Assembly (NCBI RefSeq): GCF_003012735.1
Contig: NZ_PXYI01000001.1
Span: 558,001 to 622,000, forward strand
Source: Allosphingosinicella deserti
Lineage (GTDB): Bacteria; Pseudomonadota; Alphaproteobacteria; Sphingomonadales; Sphingomonadaceae
Length of the DNA: 64,000 nt
Direction: 5' to 3'
Shown here: positions 8,241 to 18,404 of the stretch, piece after piece
Position numbering within the stretch: position 1 is the first letter of the stretch
Layout of the letters: each line of letters begins with the position of its first letter
The notes under the pieces: generated by a model
Database searches by the model: none
The model's input: only the letters and a program-made list of their open reading frames with translations
What the model was told of the DNA's origin: nothing
Translations under genes and position numbers: made by a program

Positions 8241-9119
8241 TTACTGGCACTTGGAAGCGCTGCGCGCCTGCGGCAGGCGCTGCTTCAGATAGTCCCGGAT
8301 CGTAGCGCCGTAGACGTCCTGCAGCTCGTCATACGCCTTGCACGCGTCCCCGGGCTTGCCGAGTGCGACCAAAGACTGGCCGAGGAAGAACAGGCTGTCG
8401 GCGGCGCGCTCGCCCTTGGGATTGTCCTGGTAATTGGCGAGGAACACCTTGGCAGCGGCGGCAGGCTTGCCATCGTCCAGATAAGCGCGCCCGGCGAGGT
8501 TCGCGGCCCAACTGGCGAAGCGGTGCTTGGGCCACTTCTTGGCGACGCTTTCCAGCGTCTTCTGCGCCTCCCCATATTTCTTCTGTTCCCACAATTTGTA
8601 GCCGGCATTGTAGGCCGCTTCGGCCTCGTCGGCGGACGAGGCCGTATTGCCGGCGGGGGCGGGAGTGGACGGAGCCGGAGCGGCAGGACGCGTCGTCGCC
8701 TGAGCCGGAGCGGTCTCCGCCTCCGGCTGCGCGGCGGTAGGCCGTTCGAGCGTCTCTAGACGCGAGTTGGTGTTGTCGCGCAGCGTATTGAACGCCGCCT
8801 CGAGCTGGCGGACACGATTGGCATTCTGCTCGATCTGCCCGGTCAGCCCGGCAAGCTGCGATTCGAGCGCGTCGACGCGGGCCGTCAGGTCGGAGACCGC
8901 AGTCCCGGCGGGAACGCCCTGCTGCTCGACGATTGGGGTCGCCGGCGTGATTTCCGGGCCGACATATGGCGCGTTGGCGCCCGGAAAGACGCGCCGCTGG
9001 ACCGCGCGCATTTCCTGCTCCAGCCGATCCACCCGGCGATCGATCCGGTCCGCCTGCTGGGCCCTGGCAGGCATCGCCACGCCGGCCATCAGCACGATGG
9101 CAAGAAGGTGAAAACGCAT
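8241..9119 (-). CDS. cpoB: CpoB/YbgF-like periplasmic TPR protein
   Basis: A 292-residue periplasmic protein matching the Tol-Pal-associated CpoB/YbgF layout: signal peptide (cleavage near ARAQQ), a long coiled coil with repeated heptads in DRRVDRLEQEM and in the ALESQLAGLTGQIEQN region, a Pro/Ala linker, then TPR repeats from about residue 165 (AYNAGYKLWEQKKYGEAQ, then KHRFASWAANLAGRAYLDDG, then AADSLFFLGQSL). CpoB coordinates outer-membrane constriction with septal peptidoglycan synthesis. The tol-pal genes are not in this window. The ribosome site GCGGGGAA precedes the ATG. Confidence 0.85.
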   Translation of the reverse strand: MRFHLLAIVLMAGVAMPARAQQADRIDRRVDRLEQEMRAVQRRVFPGANAPYVGPEITPATPIVEQQGVPAGTAVSDLTARVDALESQLAGLTGQIEQNANRVRQLEAAFNTLRDNTNSRLETLERPTAAQPEAETAPAQATTRPAAPAPSTPAPAGNTASSADEAEAAYNAGYKLWEQKKYGEAQKTLESVAKKWPKHRFASWAANLAGRAYLDDGKPAAAAKVFLANYQDNPKGERAADSLFFLGQSLVALGKPGDACKAYDELQDVYGATIRDYLKQRLPQARSASKCQ

Positions 9120-9196
9120 GAATATTCCCCGCTCTCAGTCTGACGCTTCTTCTACTAGCCGCGACTGGCTGTCACCAGCATTAAGAAAGGCTCGAT

Positions 9197-10048
9197 TCAG
9201 CGTGCCGTCGCGCCAGGAGCAGGATCGGGCTGGACCGGCACGGGCGGCGCTGCGCCGCCCTGCGTCTGCGCGCCCTGCGCACGTGCGACGAGATCGACGG
9301 CGCGCAGGCTGACCTTGGAGATGGTGCGGTCCGGTGGGCCGAGCGGCGGAATCGCGGTTGCGCCGACGGTCACCCGAAGCGCTTGCGGACGACCGGTGCG
9401 CACCTGCGGGGCCTGTGCAGAGGCGGGCACTTCGAACCGTTCGCCGGCCTTGAGCGTGCCCTGGTAGAGCGCGGCCGATCCGCCCGGCTCGTCGACCCGC
9501 AGCCAGACGTCTTCGATCGCGGTGAGCACGACCGGGCCGGTCCCGGACGCCGGGGCAGCGGCAGGACGTTGCGGCACCGGCTGCGCCTGTGGCTGCGGCG
9601 CCGGAGCATCGACGATTTCGGTCGTCGGCAGGGGATCGTCGACCGCGCTGTCGCGCCAAAGATAATATCCGCCGATCAGCAGGATCGCGATCACCAGCGC
9701 AACGAGCGCCAGCGTCCAGGGCGGCACCCGGGCCGGATCGGCCGGCTCGTAATGGGCGGTGATCGGTCCCGAAGGGCCGCGGGCCAACCCCATCTGCTCG
9801 CGGACCTGCGCGCCGACATCGGACGGCTCGATACCGACCGCCTGCGCGTAGGAACGGGCGAAGCCGACGCTGTAGGTCGCGGCGGGAAGGGCGTCCCATT
9901 CGCCGCGTTCGATATGTTCGAGGTGGCGGATCGGGATACGAGTCTGGACCGCCACTTCCTGAAGGGTCAGGCCTTTCTGCTCGCGCGCGGCACGCAGCCG
10001 ATCGCCGACGGTTCCCTCATGCGCCTGATCCTGAACCGTGTCCGCCAT
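9197..10048 (-). CDS. rodZ: RodZ-like helix-turn-helix membrane protein
   Basis: A 283-residue protein with an N-terminal Cro-like HTH (about residues 16-80: GDRLRAAREQKGLTLQEVA, then IRHLEHIERGEWDALPA), one transmembrane span at about 110-130, a Pro/Ala/Gln-rich linker and a C-terminal DUF4115 beta domain (VWLRVDEPGG, then LKAGERFEVPA). This is the RodZ layout, a cytoskeletal adaptor that links MreB to the envelope. The in-frame TTG one codon upstream is unlikely; the ATG at 10,048 has a GGGG site. The tail is rich in Gln, Pro and Ala. Confidence 0.82.
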   Translation of the reverse strand: MADTVQDQAHEGTVGDRLRAAREQKGLTLQEVAVQTRIPIRHLEHIERGEWDALPAATYSVGFARSYAQAVGIEPSDVGAQVREQMGLARGPSGPITAHYEPADPARVPPWTLALVALVIAILLIGGYYLWRDSAVDDPLPTTEIVDAPAPQPQAQPVPQRPAAAPASGTGPVVLTAIEDVWLRVDEPGGSAALYQGTLKAGERFEVPASAQAPQVRTGRPQALRVTVGATAIPPLGPPDRTISKVSLRAVDLVARAQGAQTQGGAAPPVPVQPDPAPGATAR

Positions 10049-10193
10049 CAACGCCCCTTACAATGCCGAGCTTCATATCTGTTATCGTCAATGACACAGG
10101 AGCATGGCTCCGATGTCAACGTTTGCGGCCGTTTCACCCACGTCCGCGATCAAATTCAGGGTCGGTCCGCCCCGAGCGGTGCAGGCCCTCAGT

Positions 10194-12470
10194 CTAGCCG
10201 ATAAAGATCCCATTGTCCTCGGCCCAGCGGCTGAGCGTCCCGCGCATGTCGGAAGGCGGAGTCGCCAGGAGTTGTTCCATCACCGGCAGCAGCGCCGAGC
10301 GGTCGAGAGAACGGATCATCGCCTTGATCGGGCCGACCGCAACCGGGGTGATCGAAAAGCGCTCGATGCCAAGCCCGATCAGCGCCATCGCCTCGAGGGT
10401 GCGGCCGCCCATTTCGCCGCATACGCCGACCGGCACTCCGGCTGCGGAGGCCTGGCGCACGATCCGGGCAAGGAAGCGCAGGATCGCCGGAGAGAGCCAG
10501 TCGTAACGCTCGGCAAGCTTGGGATGGGCACGGTCGGCGGCGAACAGGAACTGGGTGAGGTCGTTGGTGCCGATCGACAGGAAGTCGATCTTGGGCAGCA
10601 GCAGGTCGAGCGTTTCGGCCAGCGCCGGAACTTCGAGCATCGCCCCATAGGAGATCCGGCTCGGCAATAATTTGCGCCGCTCGGCAAGCCAGTTCTTCTG
10701 CTGCTCGACGATCTCGCGCGCGGCGTCGAACTCCCACGGTTCGGAGACCATCGGGAACATGATGTTGAGCTGGCGGCCCGCCGCGGCCTCCAGCAATGCG
10801 CGCGCCTGCGCCTTGAGCAGCCCGTCGCGATCGAGGGCGAGGCGCAGCGCCCGCCACCCCATCGCCGGATTCTCCTCCTGATCGTCGCCGTCGCCGGATT
10901 GAAGATAGGGCAGAGCCTTGTCGCCGCCGACGTCGAGGGTGCGGAAGATCACAGGCTTGTCGCCGGCACTTTCGAGCACCGAGCGGTAGAGGCGTTGCTG
11001 ACTCTCGCGGCGCGGCAACGCGGCCGACACGAGGAACTGGAATTCGGTGCGGAAGAGGCCGATGCCGTCGGCACCGACGAGATGGATCGCCGCGGCGTCG
11101 TCGCGCAGGCCGGCATTGACCATCACGGTCACGCGGGTGCCGTCGGCAGTGATCGCCGGCAGATCGCGCAAGGCGGCGAACTCCGCCCGCTGCTTCTGGC
11201 TCACGGCAAGCTTGGCGGTGAACGCTTCCTCGACCGCGCTCGTCGGGCGGACGAAGGCGGCGCCCTCGCTGCCGTCGAGCAGGATCTCGTCGCCTTCGGA
11301 CACGGCCTGGCGGATGCCGCGGACTCGGCCGAGCATCGGGATTCCCATCGCCCGCGCGACGATGGTGACGTGCGCGGTCAGCGATCCTTCCTCGAGGATT
11401 ACCCCCTTCAGGCGGCGACGATCATATTCGAGGAGCTCGGCCGGGCCGAGATTGCGGGCGACGAGGATCGCATCGCCGCGCAAGCCCATCTGGGCCGCGG
11501 TGCCGAGCTGGCCGGAGACGATGCGGAGCAACCGGTTCGACAGATCGTCGAGATCGTGCATCCGCTCCTGCAGCAACGGATCGTCGATGTCGCGCATCCG
11601 CATCTGCATGCGCTGGCGGACCCGCTCGATCGCGGCCTCGGCGGTGAGGCCGCTGTCGATCGCCTCGTTGATCCGCCGCGACCAGCCCTCGTCGTAGGCG
11701 AACATCTTGTATGTCTCTAAAATGTCGTGATGCTCGCCGGCGGTGCCGAATTCGGCGCCGCTGGTCATGCTGTCGATCTGCTCGCGCATCTTGCCGAACG
11801 CGGAATAGACGCGGTGGCGCTCGGCCTCGGTGTCCTCAGCGACCGTATGCTCGATGGTGACCCGCGGTTGGTGAAAGACCGCGACTCCGGCCGCCATGCC
11901 GGTGACCAGGCGCAGGCCCGCCAGCCGCGCCGAACCCTGGTCGCGCGCGATTTCGGAAGCCGACGCGGCTTGGTCGGCAAGGCCGGCATTGGCGATCAGC
12001 TCCGACAGCACCATCGCAACCGTCTGCAGCGCCTCGATCTCGATCTCGTCATAGGCGCGGGGCTCGGCATGCTGCACGCTGAGCACGCCGATCGCGCGCT
12101 CGCGCCGGACGATCGGCACGCCGGCGAAGCTGTGGAACAACTCCTCGCCGGTCTCCGGCCGATAGGCATATTCGGGATGGTTCGCGGCTTCCGCGAGGTT
12201 GAGCACCGAAACCTGCTTGGCAATCGTTCCGACGAGGCCCTCGCCCATGCCGAGCTTGGTGACATGGACGGCACTCTGGTTGAGGCCGACGGTGGCGAAC
12301 AGTTCGAGCACGCCGTCGCGCAGCAGGTAGATCGAGCAGACTTCGCTGCGCATCGCTTCCGCGATGATCTTGACGACCTTGTTGAGCTTGACCTGCGCAG
12401 CGGCGCGCGAAGCCATGACATCATGAAGTCCGGTCAGGATCTCGCGGGCGGAAGCGGCGGAAGTCGGCAT
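10194..12470 (-). CDS. ptsP: PTS-Ntr enzyme I with GAF sensor domain
   Basis: A 758-residue EI-Ntr, which autophosphorylates from PEP and passes phosphate to NPr/EIIA-Ntr, a regulatory cascade linking nitrogen and carbon status, not sugar uptake. An N-terminal GAF domain covers about residues 20-165. The phosphohistidine motif GSLTAHVTIVARA has His at 367. The PEP-binding TIM barrel follows, with FRTLDVGGDK, GWRALR, MFPMVSE and GVCGEMGG. All catalytic segments are intact. It lies downstream of the nitronate monooxygenase on the same strand with an 87-bp gap, so it may share the lysC transcript. Confidence 0.95.
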   Translation of the reverse strand: MPTSAASAREILTGLHDVMASRAAAQVKLNKVVKIIAEAMRSEVCSIYLLRDGVLELFATVGLNQSAVHVTKLGMGEGLVGTIAKQVSVLNLAEAANHPEYAYRPETGEELFHSFAGVPIVRRERAIGVLSVQHAEPRAYDEIEIEALQTVAMVLSELIANAGLADQAASASEIARDQGSARLAGLRLVTGMAAGVAVFHQPRVTIEHTVAEDTEAERHRVYSAFGKMREQIDSMTSGAEFGTAGEHHDILETYKMFAYDEGWSRRINEAIDSGLTAEAAIERVRQRMQMRMRDIDDPLLQERMHDLDDLSNRLLRIVSGQLGTAAQMGLRGDAILVARNLGPAELLEYDRRRLKGVILEEGSLTAHVTIVARAMGIPMLGRVRGIRQAVSEGDEILLDGSEGAAFVRPTSAVEEAFTAKLAVSQKQRAEFAALRDLPAITADGTRVTVMVNAGLRDDAAAIHLVGADGIGLFRTEFQFLVSAALPRRESQQRLYRSVLESAGDKPVIFRTLDVGGDKALPYLQSGDGDDQEENPAMGWRALRLALDRDGLLKAQARALLEAAAGRQLNIMFPMVSEPWEFDAAREIVEQQKNWLAERRKLLPSRISYGAMLEVPALAETLDLLLPKIDFLSIGTNDLTQFLFAADRAHPKLAERYDWLSPAILRFLARIVRQASAAGVPVGVCGEMGGRTLEAMALIGLGIERFSITPVAVGPIKAMIRSLDRSALLPVMEQLLATPPSDMRGTLSRWAEDNGIFIG

Positions 12471-12557
12471 GTTGGTCCTGCGCTAACAGAATGCGTGACC
12501 GGAAGCCAAGGCCGATACAGTGAAGATGTATCCGGAACGGCCTGCGCCGCGCGAAGG

Positions 12558-13616
12558 TCAGACCGAGCGGCGCTCCAGCGCGTGCGCGGCCTGGTCGATC
12601 AGCTGGCGCAATATCTCCGCGGCCGGCGCTTCTTCCTTGACCATCCCCACCGACTGGCCGGCCATCACCGATCCGGTCTCGACATCGCCGTCGATCACTG
12701 CGCGGCGGAGCGCGCCCGCCCAATAATGCTCGATCTGCAGCTGGGCCTCGGCCATTTCGACCGAACCCTGATCGAGCAGGTCGGCAACCTGGCGCTGCTT
12801 GGCGGCGAAGCTCTCCATCTCGCGATTCTTGATCGCCCGGACCGGGATTACCGGCAGGCGCGGATCGATCTGCACGCTGGTGATCGCGTCGCGGGCCGAA
12901 GCGCGGATGAAAGCCTTCTTGAAATTGGGATGGGCGATGCATTCGTTGGCGCAGACGAAGCGGGTGCCGAGCTGAACGCCGACGGCGCCCATTTCGAGAT
13001 AGCCGGCGATCGACCCGCCGTGGCCGATGCCGCCGGCGACGAAGATCGGCACATCGGCGGCGAGCGGCGGCAGTATCTCCTGCGCCAGCACCGAGGTCGA
13101 GACCGGGCCGATATGGCCACCCGCTTCCATGCCCTCGATCACCAGCGCGTCGACGCCCGAGCGAACCAGCTTCTTGGCGAGCGCGAGCGCCGGCGCAAAG
13201 CAGATCAGCTTGGCGCCATTGCCCTTGATCCGGTCGATCGAACCGGGCGGCGGCAGGCCTCCGGCGAGCACGACATGGCTGACTTCGTGACGTGCGCAGA
13301 CGTCGATCAGATCGCTCAATTGCGGGTGCATGGTGATGAGATTGACGCCGAACGGCCGATCGGTGCGCTTTCGCGTCTCGGCAATTTCGGTGTCGAGCAG
13401 ATCGGGTGTCATCGCCCCGCAGGCGATCACCCCGAACGCACCGGCGTTGGACAGCGCGGAGACCAGGTTGCGCTCCGAAATCCAGCTCATCGCGCCGCCG
13501 AGGACCGCGACGTCGCAGCCGAGGAAATCGGTGCCGCGCTTCATCAGCCGCGCGAGGCGATCGTGACCGATGTCGGCGGACGTCTGCTCCGCCGCGACGG
13601 CGACTTCGCTGGTCAC
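12558..13616 (-). CDS. Nitronate monooxygenase (2-nitropropane dioxygenase family)
   Basis: A 352-residue FMN-dependent TIM-barrel enzyme of the nitronate monooxygenase family, which oxidises toxic alkyl nitronates such as propionate-3-nitronate. Recognisable parts are GGAMSWISERNLVSALSNAG, HVVLAGG, the FMN phosphate loop with EAGGHIG, and FVAGGIGHGG. The start is a GTG overlapping the lysC stop (GTGA), with a GGAG site inside lysC, so translation is coupled. Many sphingomonad relatives keep this gene between aspartokinase and ptsP. The link to lysine synthesis is unexplained. Confidence 0.85.
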   Translation of the reverse strand: MTSEVAVAAEQTSADIGHDRLARLMKRGTDFLGCDVAVLGGAMSWISERNLVSALSNAGAFGVIACGAMTPDLLDTEIAETRKRTDRPFGVNLITMHPQLSDLIDVCARHEVSHVVLAGGLPPPGSIDRIKGNGAKLICFAPALALAKKLVRSGVDALVIEGMEAGGHIGPVSTSVLAQEILPPLAADVPIFVAGGIGHGGSIAGYLEMGAVGVQLGTRFVCANECIAHPNFKKAFIRASARDAITSVQIDPRLPVIPVRAIKNREMESFAAKQRQVADLLDQGSVEMAEAQLQIEHYWAGALRRAVIDGDVETGSVMAGQSVGMVKEEAPAAEILRQLIDQAAHALERRSV

Positions 13617-14851
13617 GCGCTGGTCTCCGCGTCGAGCCCGTAGGTGCTGTGCAGCACGCGCACCGCGAGCTCGGTATATTCCTCGGCGATCAGCACGGAG
13701 ACCTTGATCTCGGAGGTGGTGATGGCGAGGATATTGATGTTGCGGGCGGCGAGCGCTTCGAACATCTGCGCAGCGATGCCGGCATTGGAGCGCATGCCGA
13801 CGCCGACGGCGCTGACCTTCACGACATTGGTGTCGGTGACGAGGCCGTCGAAGCCCATTGTCTCACGCACCTTCTCCAGCACCGCGCGGGTCTGCGGCAG
13901 CGAGGCGGCCGGCACGGTGAAGGTCAGATCGCTCTTCGAGCTCGGCTGCGGCACGCTTTGCACGATCATGTCGACGTTGATGCCGGCGTCAGCGAGCGGC
14001 AGGAAGATTCCCGCGACGGTGCCAGGCTTGTCGGGCAGGCCGGTGAGGGTGACCATCGCCTCGTTCTTGTCATAGGCGATGCCGGTGATCAGTTGCCGTT
14101 CCATGTCGAATTCCTCGAGAGCCTCGTCGGCGACGACCATCGTCCCGGGACGGTCATCGAAGGAGGAGAGCACCCGCAGCGGCATGTTCTCGCGCATGGC
14201 GAGGCCGACCGAGCGGGTCTGGAGCACCTTGGCGCCGACCGAGGCCAGTTCGAGCATCTCCTCGTAGGTGATGATCGGCAGCTTGCGGGCGCGCGGGACG
14301 ATGCGGGGATCGGTGGTGTAGACGCCGTCGACGTCGGTGTAGATGTCGCAGCGATCGGCCTTCATCGCGGCGGCGAGCGCCACCGCCGACGTGTCGGATC
14401 CGCCGCGGCCGAGCGTGGTCACGTCGCCGGCTTCGGTGACGCCCTGGAAGCCCGGGATGACGGCAATTCCGCCCTCGTCGAACACGCGCTCCAGCACTGC
14501 GGCGTCGATGCCCTCGATGAGTGCGGCGCCGTGGCCGGACGTCCGGATCGGCAGCTGCCAGCCCATGTAGGATTTGGCGTTGAGCCCCATGCCCTGCAAG
14601 GTGATCGCCAGCAGCCCGCTCGTCACCTGCTCGCCGGAAGCGACGACGACGTCATATTCGCGCGGATCGTAGAGCGACGCCGCCTCGCGGCAGAGCTGGA
14701 CCAGCCGATCGGTTTCGCCGGCCATCGCCGACACGACGACGGCGATCTGGTTGCCGGCTTCGACCTCGCGCTTCACCAGGCTTGCGACATGGCGGATGCG
14801 TTCGATGCCTGCCATCGAAGTGCCGCCGAATTTCATCACGATACGGGCCAT
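13613..14851 (-). CDS. lysC: Aspartate kinase
   Basis: A 412-residue aspartokinase, the first committed enzyme of the aspartate family (lysine, threonine, methionine, diaminopimelate). The N-terminal KFGGTSMA (Lys7) and the [15 protein letters not shown] nucleotide segment mark the catalytic domain. Two ACT domains fill roughly residues 265-410, with [16 protein letters not shown] as the second regulatory motif, so feedback control by lysine and/or threonine is expected. Length matches the monofunctional class II enzyme. It is first in the lysC / monooxygenase / ptsP unit. Confidence 0.95.
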   Translation of the reverse strand: MARIVMKFGGTSMAGIERIRHVASLVKREVEAGNQIAVVVSAMAGETDRLVQLCREAASLYDPREYDVVVASGEQVTSGLLAITLQGMGLNAKSYMGWQLPIRTSGHGAALIEGIDAAVLERVFDEGGIAVIPGFQGVTEAGDVTTLGRGGSDTSAVALAAAMKADRCDIYTDVDGVYTTDPRIVPRARKLPIITYEEMLELASVGAKVLQTRSVGLAMRENMPLRVLSSFDDRPGTMVVADEALEEFDMERQLITGIAYDKNEAMVTLTGLPDKPGTVAGIFLPLADAGINVDMIVQSVPQPSSKSDLTFTVPAASLPQTRAVLEKVRETMGFDGLVTDTNVVKVSAVGVGMRSNAGIAAQMFEALAARNINILAITTSEIKVSVLIAEEYTELAVRVLHSTYGLDAETSA

Positions 14852-14908
14852 TGGGCTGCGGCTCTTATCAATTGCCGCCGCACATTCAAGCGGCGGAGGT
14901 GAGGGGAA

Positions 14909-16183
14909 TCAGGCGCGTGCTGCGACGAGCCATTCCGGAACGGCATCTGCGGCGATCAGCCGGTCGATGTCGATGCGCTTTCGAACCACCGCCCAATCGG
15001 ATCCGTGGACGAGGACCTCCGGCGTGAGCGGCCGCGAATTGTAGGTGCTGGACATTGCCGCCGCATAGGCCCCGGCAGTGCGGAAGATGACGAGTTCCCC
15101 CGGCTGGACGGTGTCCATCTCGCGTCCCATTGCGAACGTGTCTCCGGTCTCGCAGACCGGACCAACGACGTTGACCGTCGCCTTGCTGCCATGCGGCGCT
15201 ACCGCTTCGATCGAATGCCATGCGTCGTAAAGGGCAGGCCGCATCAGATCGTTCATCGCCGCGTCGACGACCACGAACGGGTGGGTGGAGCCGGGCTTGA
15301 CCCGGATCACGCGGGTGAGGAGCACGCCGGCATTGCCGACGATCAGCCGACCGGGCTCGAACACCAGGCGCACGTTCCAGCCGCTGGCGACCCGCCGTAC
15401 CATTGCCCCATATTCCTCGGGCGACGGGGGCGAGGGGAGATCTGAATTGTACGGGATTCCGAGCCCGCCGCCAAGATCGGCGACTGTGATCACGTGGCCG
15501 GCGTCGCGTAGATTGCCGATCAGCATCCCGACCTTGGTAAAGGCTGCTTCCAGCGGATCGAGGCTGGTCAGCTGGCTGCCGATGTGGACGGCGACGCCCT
15601 GAACATCGAGCCCGGGGAGCTCCGCAGCGCGGCGGTAGGCGGCAAGCGCATCGGCAAAGGGCACGCCGAACTTGTTTTCGGCCGAGCCGGTCGAGATCTT
15701 GGCATGGGTGCCTGCGACGACGTCCGGATTGACGCGGAAGCCGACTGGGGCGCGCCGCCCGAGCCGGGTCGCCACCGCCGACAGCATTTCCGCTTCCTCG
15801 ACCGATTCCAGGTTGAACTGGAACAGGCCGCCTTCGAGGGCGAGCGCCATTTCCTCCTCGGTCTTGCCGACGCCGGAGAAGACGATCTTTTCCGGCGCGA
15901 TCCCTGCCGAGAGCGCGCGGCGATATTCGCCGCCGGAGACGACGTCCGCGCCAAGGCCTTCGGCACCGAGCGTCGCCAGCACGGCGGCGTTGGGGTTGGC
16001 CTTGACCGCATAGGCGATCAGCGGGTCGGCGAGCGGCTCCAGCGATTGCCGCAATACCTGGGCGTGGCGTACCATTGTCGCCGAGGAATAGACATAGACC
16101 GGGGTTCCGACCGCGTCGGCGATCTCGGAAAGCGGCACGTCCTCGCAATGAAGGGCGCCGCCCTGGTGCGTAAAATAGTCCAT
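14909..16183 (-). CDS. lysA: Diaminopimelate decarboxylase
   Basis: A 424-residue PLP enzyme making lysine from meso-diaminopimelate. [18 protein letters not shown] is the usual start; the frame stays open further upstream, but that part is antisense to ubiG. PLP lysine is in YAVKANPN (Lys61). The phosphate-binding GGGLG lies midway, and GPVCETGD supplies the active-site Cys near the C-terminus. Full length. The gene is divergent from ubiG with a 111-bp shared promoter region. Together with lysC this puts two lysine-pathway steps side by side, but on separate transcripts. Confidence 0.95.
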   Translation of the reverse strand: MDYFTHQGGALHCEDVPLSEIADAVGTPVYVYSSATMVRHAQVLRQSLEPLADPLIAYAVKANPNAAVLATLGAEGLGADVVSGGEYRRALSAGIAPEKIVFSGVGKTEEEMALALEGGLFQFNLESVEEAEMLSAVATRLGRRAPVGFRVNPDVVAGTHAKISTGSAENKFGVPFADALAAYRRAAELPGLDVQGVAVHIGSQLTSLDPLEAAFTKVGMLIGNLRDAGHVITVADLGGGLGIPYNSDLPSPPSPEEYGAMVRRVASGWNVRLVFEPGRLIVGNAGVLLTRVIRVKPGSTHPFVVVDAAMNDLMRPALYDAWHSIEAVAPHGSKATVNVVGPVCETGDTFAMGREMDTVQPGELVIFRTAGAYAAAMSSTYNSRPLTPEVLVHGSDWAVVRKRIDIDRLIAADAVPEWLVAARA

Positions 16184-16294
16184 GAAGGCCTTCGCGCGGG
16201 CTGAAGAGGGAAACGATGTCGCGTCTGCCGGTTTTGATCCCGGCACGGCCGTTTCGCCGTGGGAAACGGACTCGTGCCCTGATAGGGAGCAGGC

Positions 16295-17038
16295 ATGACC
16301 ATGGCAAGCGATCCGACCCCCGGCACCACCATCGATCCCAACGAAGCCGCCCATTTCGGCCGCATGGCGGCCGAGTGGTGGGATCCGAACGGCTCGTCGG
16401 CCATGCTTCACCGCCTCAATCCGGTGCGGCTCGCCTACATTCGGGATCGGCTCGATCAGCATTGGAGCCTCGACGAATGCGACATCCGCCCGCTCAAGGG
16501 CCGCCGCGCCGCCGATGTCGGCTGCGGAGCGGGGTTGCTTGCGGAGCCGCTCGCCAGGCTCGGCGCGGAGGTTACCGGTCTCGATCCGGCGCCCGAGAAT
16601 ATCGCCGCGGCGCGGGAGCATGCGCTGGGGCAGGGGCTTCAGATCGATTATCGCGTCGGCAGCATCGAGGCGCTTTCCGGCCCTTATGATCTCATCACCT
16701 CGCTGGAGGTGGTGGAGCACGTGTCCGACGTCCGGCAATATCTCCAGGGGCTCGCCGATGCGCTTGCCGACGACGGGTTGCTGATCCTGTCGACTCCCAA
16801 CCGCACCGGGCTGTCCCGGTTCATGCTGATCACCGCAGCCGAGGGAACCGGCCAGATCCCCCGCGGCACGCACGACTGGGACAAGTTCCTGACGCCGGAA
16901 GAGCTCACTGCTGTCCTGCGCGACGTGGGCCTCGATCCGATCGATTGCACCGGTCTGAGCTGGGGCCCCGCGCGCGGTTTCCACCTCTCGGAGACCAAGT
17001 CACTCAACTATCTGTTGACGGCGCGCCGCAGCGCTTAG
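16295..17038 (+). CDS. ubiG: Ubiquinone biosynthesis O-methyltransferase
   Basis: A 247-residue SAM-dependent methyltransferase catalysing both O-methylations in ubiquinone synthesis. DPNEAAHFGRMAAEWWDPNG is the UbiG N-terminal signature. The SAM loop is DVGCGAGLLAEPLARLGA, followed by DPAPENI and LEVVEHV. The C-terminal NYLLTARR is also typical. A GGGAGC site precedes the ATG at 16,295. It is divergent from lysA, an arrangement shared with other alphaproteobacteria. Confidence 0.95.
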   Translation: MTMASDPTPGTTIDPNEAAHFGRMAAEWWDPNGSSAMLHRLNPVRLAYIRDRLDQHWSLDECDIRPLKGRRAADVGCGAGLLAEPLARLGAEVTGLDPAPENIAAAREHALGQGLQIDYRVGSIEALSGPYDLITSLEVVEHVSDVRQYLQGLADALADDGLLILSTPNRTGLSRFMLITAAEGTGQIPRGTHDWDKFLTPEELTAVLRDVGLDPIDCTGLSWGPARGFHLSETKSLNYLLTARRSA

Positions 17039-17050
17039 CGGCGATCGGAT

Positions 17051-17725
17051 CTAGAAGAAGTCGACCTTGTCGTAATGGGCGGGAGGTGTGATCACCTCCA
17101 TGCGCTCGCCGAGCAGGGTTCGGAAGCTCGGCCGCGACTTCATCACCGAATACCAGTCGGTGGTCTGCTTGTGGCCGCGCCAGTCGATCCCACCCAGATA
17201 ATCGGCCACCGACAGATGCGCGGCCGCGGTGAGATCGGCGAGGCTCAGCACCGGTCCGCCGAGCCAGCGGCGATGATCGAGCAGGTAATCGATATAATCG
17301 AGATGGGCGTTGGCGGTCTTCATGGCCTCGCGCAGAATCCGCGTGTCCGGCGCGTCGCGGCTGACCAGCCGCTTCTTCATCCGCTCTTCCATCAACGGGC
17401 CGACGACATCCGCATAGAGGCGCTCGTCGAACCAGGCGACGAGCCGCCGAACTTCCGCCCGCGCCGCTGCGCCGCCGGCAAGCATCGGCGCACGATCGAC
17501 CGTTTCCTCGAAATATTCGCAGATCGCGTTCGAATCGATCAGGACGAGGCCCTTTGATTCCTCGACGAGCACCGGCGTCTGGCCGGCCGGATTGAGGTCC
17601 ATGAACTCGTCGCGATTGGCCCAGGGATTTTCGCGCACCAGCTCATGCGCGATGCCCTTTTCGCCCAATTGGAGCCGAACCTTGCGCGAAAACGGGCAAA
17701 GGGGAAATTGATAGAGCTGCCACAT
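17051..17725 (-). CDS. Glutathione S-transferase family protein
   Basis: A 224-residue GST-fold protein. The N-terminal thioredoxin-like domain opens MWQLYQFPLCPFSRKVRL, with the catalytic-region Ser/Cys pair in LCPFSRK, the cis-Pro in GQTPVLV and the glutathione gamma-Glu contact in DSNAICEY. The all-helical C-terminal domain follows. The opening resembles alphaproteobacterial GSTs sometimes linked to cell division, but a specific role cannot be claimed. The gene is convergent with ubiG, with 12 bp between stops. Confidence 0.82.
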   Translation of the reverse strand: MWQLYQFPLCPFSRKVRLQLGEKGIAHELVRENPWANRDEFMDLNPAGQTPVLVEESKGLVLIDSNAICEYFEETVDRAPMLAGGAAARAEVRRLVAWFDERLYADVVGPLMEERMKKRLVSRDAPDTRILREAMKTANAHLDYIDYLLDHRRWLGGPVLSLADLTAAAHLSVADYLGGIDWRGHKQTTDWYSVMKSRPSFRTLLGERMEVITPPAHYDKVDFF

Positions 17726-17792
17726 GCCGGCCGTCTTAGCCGCCGAAGCGCGCGAAAACTACGCCGATCTGAGGTGTAATCGCAATCCCGGC

Positions 17793-18266
17793 TCAGCGCT
17801 CCCAGTCGTCTTCGAGATCGGGGTCGTACCGGCGCTCGCCGCGGCGCGCCCTGCTCTGTGCGATCGCGTCTTCCATACGCCGGGCTGCATCTTCGAGCGA
17901 GCGCCGGAGGACGGGCGTAAGCACGGCAAGCTGCTCGACCGCGGAGCCGACCCCGGCGCTTGCGATGGCGATCTCGTCGCGGACCCGGTCGCGGGCATAG
18001 GGATCGTCGCGACTGGCCACGTCGCCAAGCGTCTCGTCGCGTTCGCGGCGGCTGAGCCTGCGGCCCTCGATGGCTTCGCGCAGCGGCCCGACCGGCGTGT
18101 CGAGAATGGCATCGGCAATGGCACCAACGCGGTCGCCCATGGCATCGATCTCGCCAGGCGCAGGCAGGCTGCGGACCACCTCGTCGTCGCGAGGATCCGG
18201 ATAGGCCTGAGCGAAGGCAGGCGCGGCAAGCGCGAACGTGCTTGCGGCAATGATCAGCTTACGCAT
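17793..18266 (-). CDS. Periplasmic hypothetical protein
   Basis: A 157-residue protein with a strong AAGGAGG ribosome site and a standard signal peptide (cleavage near APAFAQA). The mature part is charged and helical: a Gly/Asp-rich opening, a central RRLSRRERDETLGD segment, and a C-terminal amphipathic helix with ARRMEDAIAQSRARRGERR and an acidic end. I recognise no domain. It lies 67 bp upstream of the GST gene on the same strand and might be co-transcribed with it. Confidence 0.65.
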   Translation of the reverse strand: MRKLIIAASTFALAAPAFAQAYPDPRDDEVVRSLPAPGEIDAMGDRVGAIADAILDTPVGPLREAIEGRRLSRRERDETLGDVASRDDPYARDRVRDEIAIASAGVGSAVEQLAVLTPVLRRSLEDAARRMEDAIAQSRARRGERRYDPDLEDDWER

Positions 18267-18404
18267 CGGACAAGCCTCCTTAAGTCCTTGGCGGCACGGG
18301 GAAAACGCATCTCCGTGCGAATCGGTTGCCGTCTATGGACAATAAGGGATGAGCCGCCGCTGAATAAGGTTCAAGCGCGGCGTTTTCCGAGAGGTTGCGG
18401 GTGC

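Noticed and set aside
11727-13643. 638-aa plus-strand open frame
   Set aside because: Antisense to ptsP and the nitronate monooxygenase; repetitive His/Asp/Arg composition and no ribosome site.
16184-16984. N-terminal extension of lysA frame (total 691 aa)
   Set aside because: The extension is antisense to ubiG; the standard lysA start at 16,183 gives the normal length.
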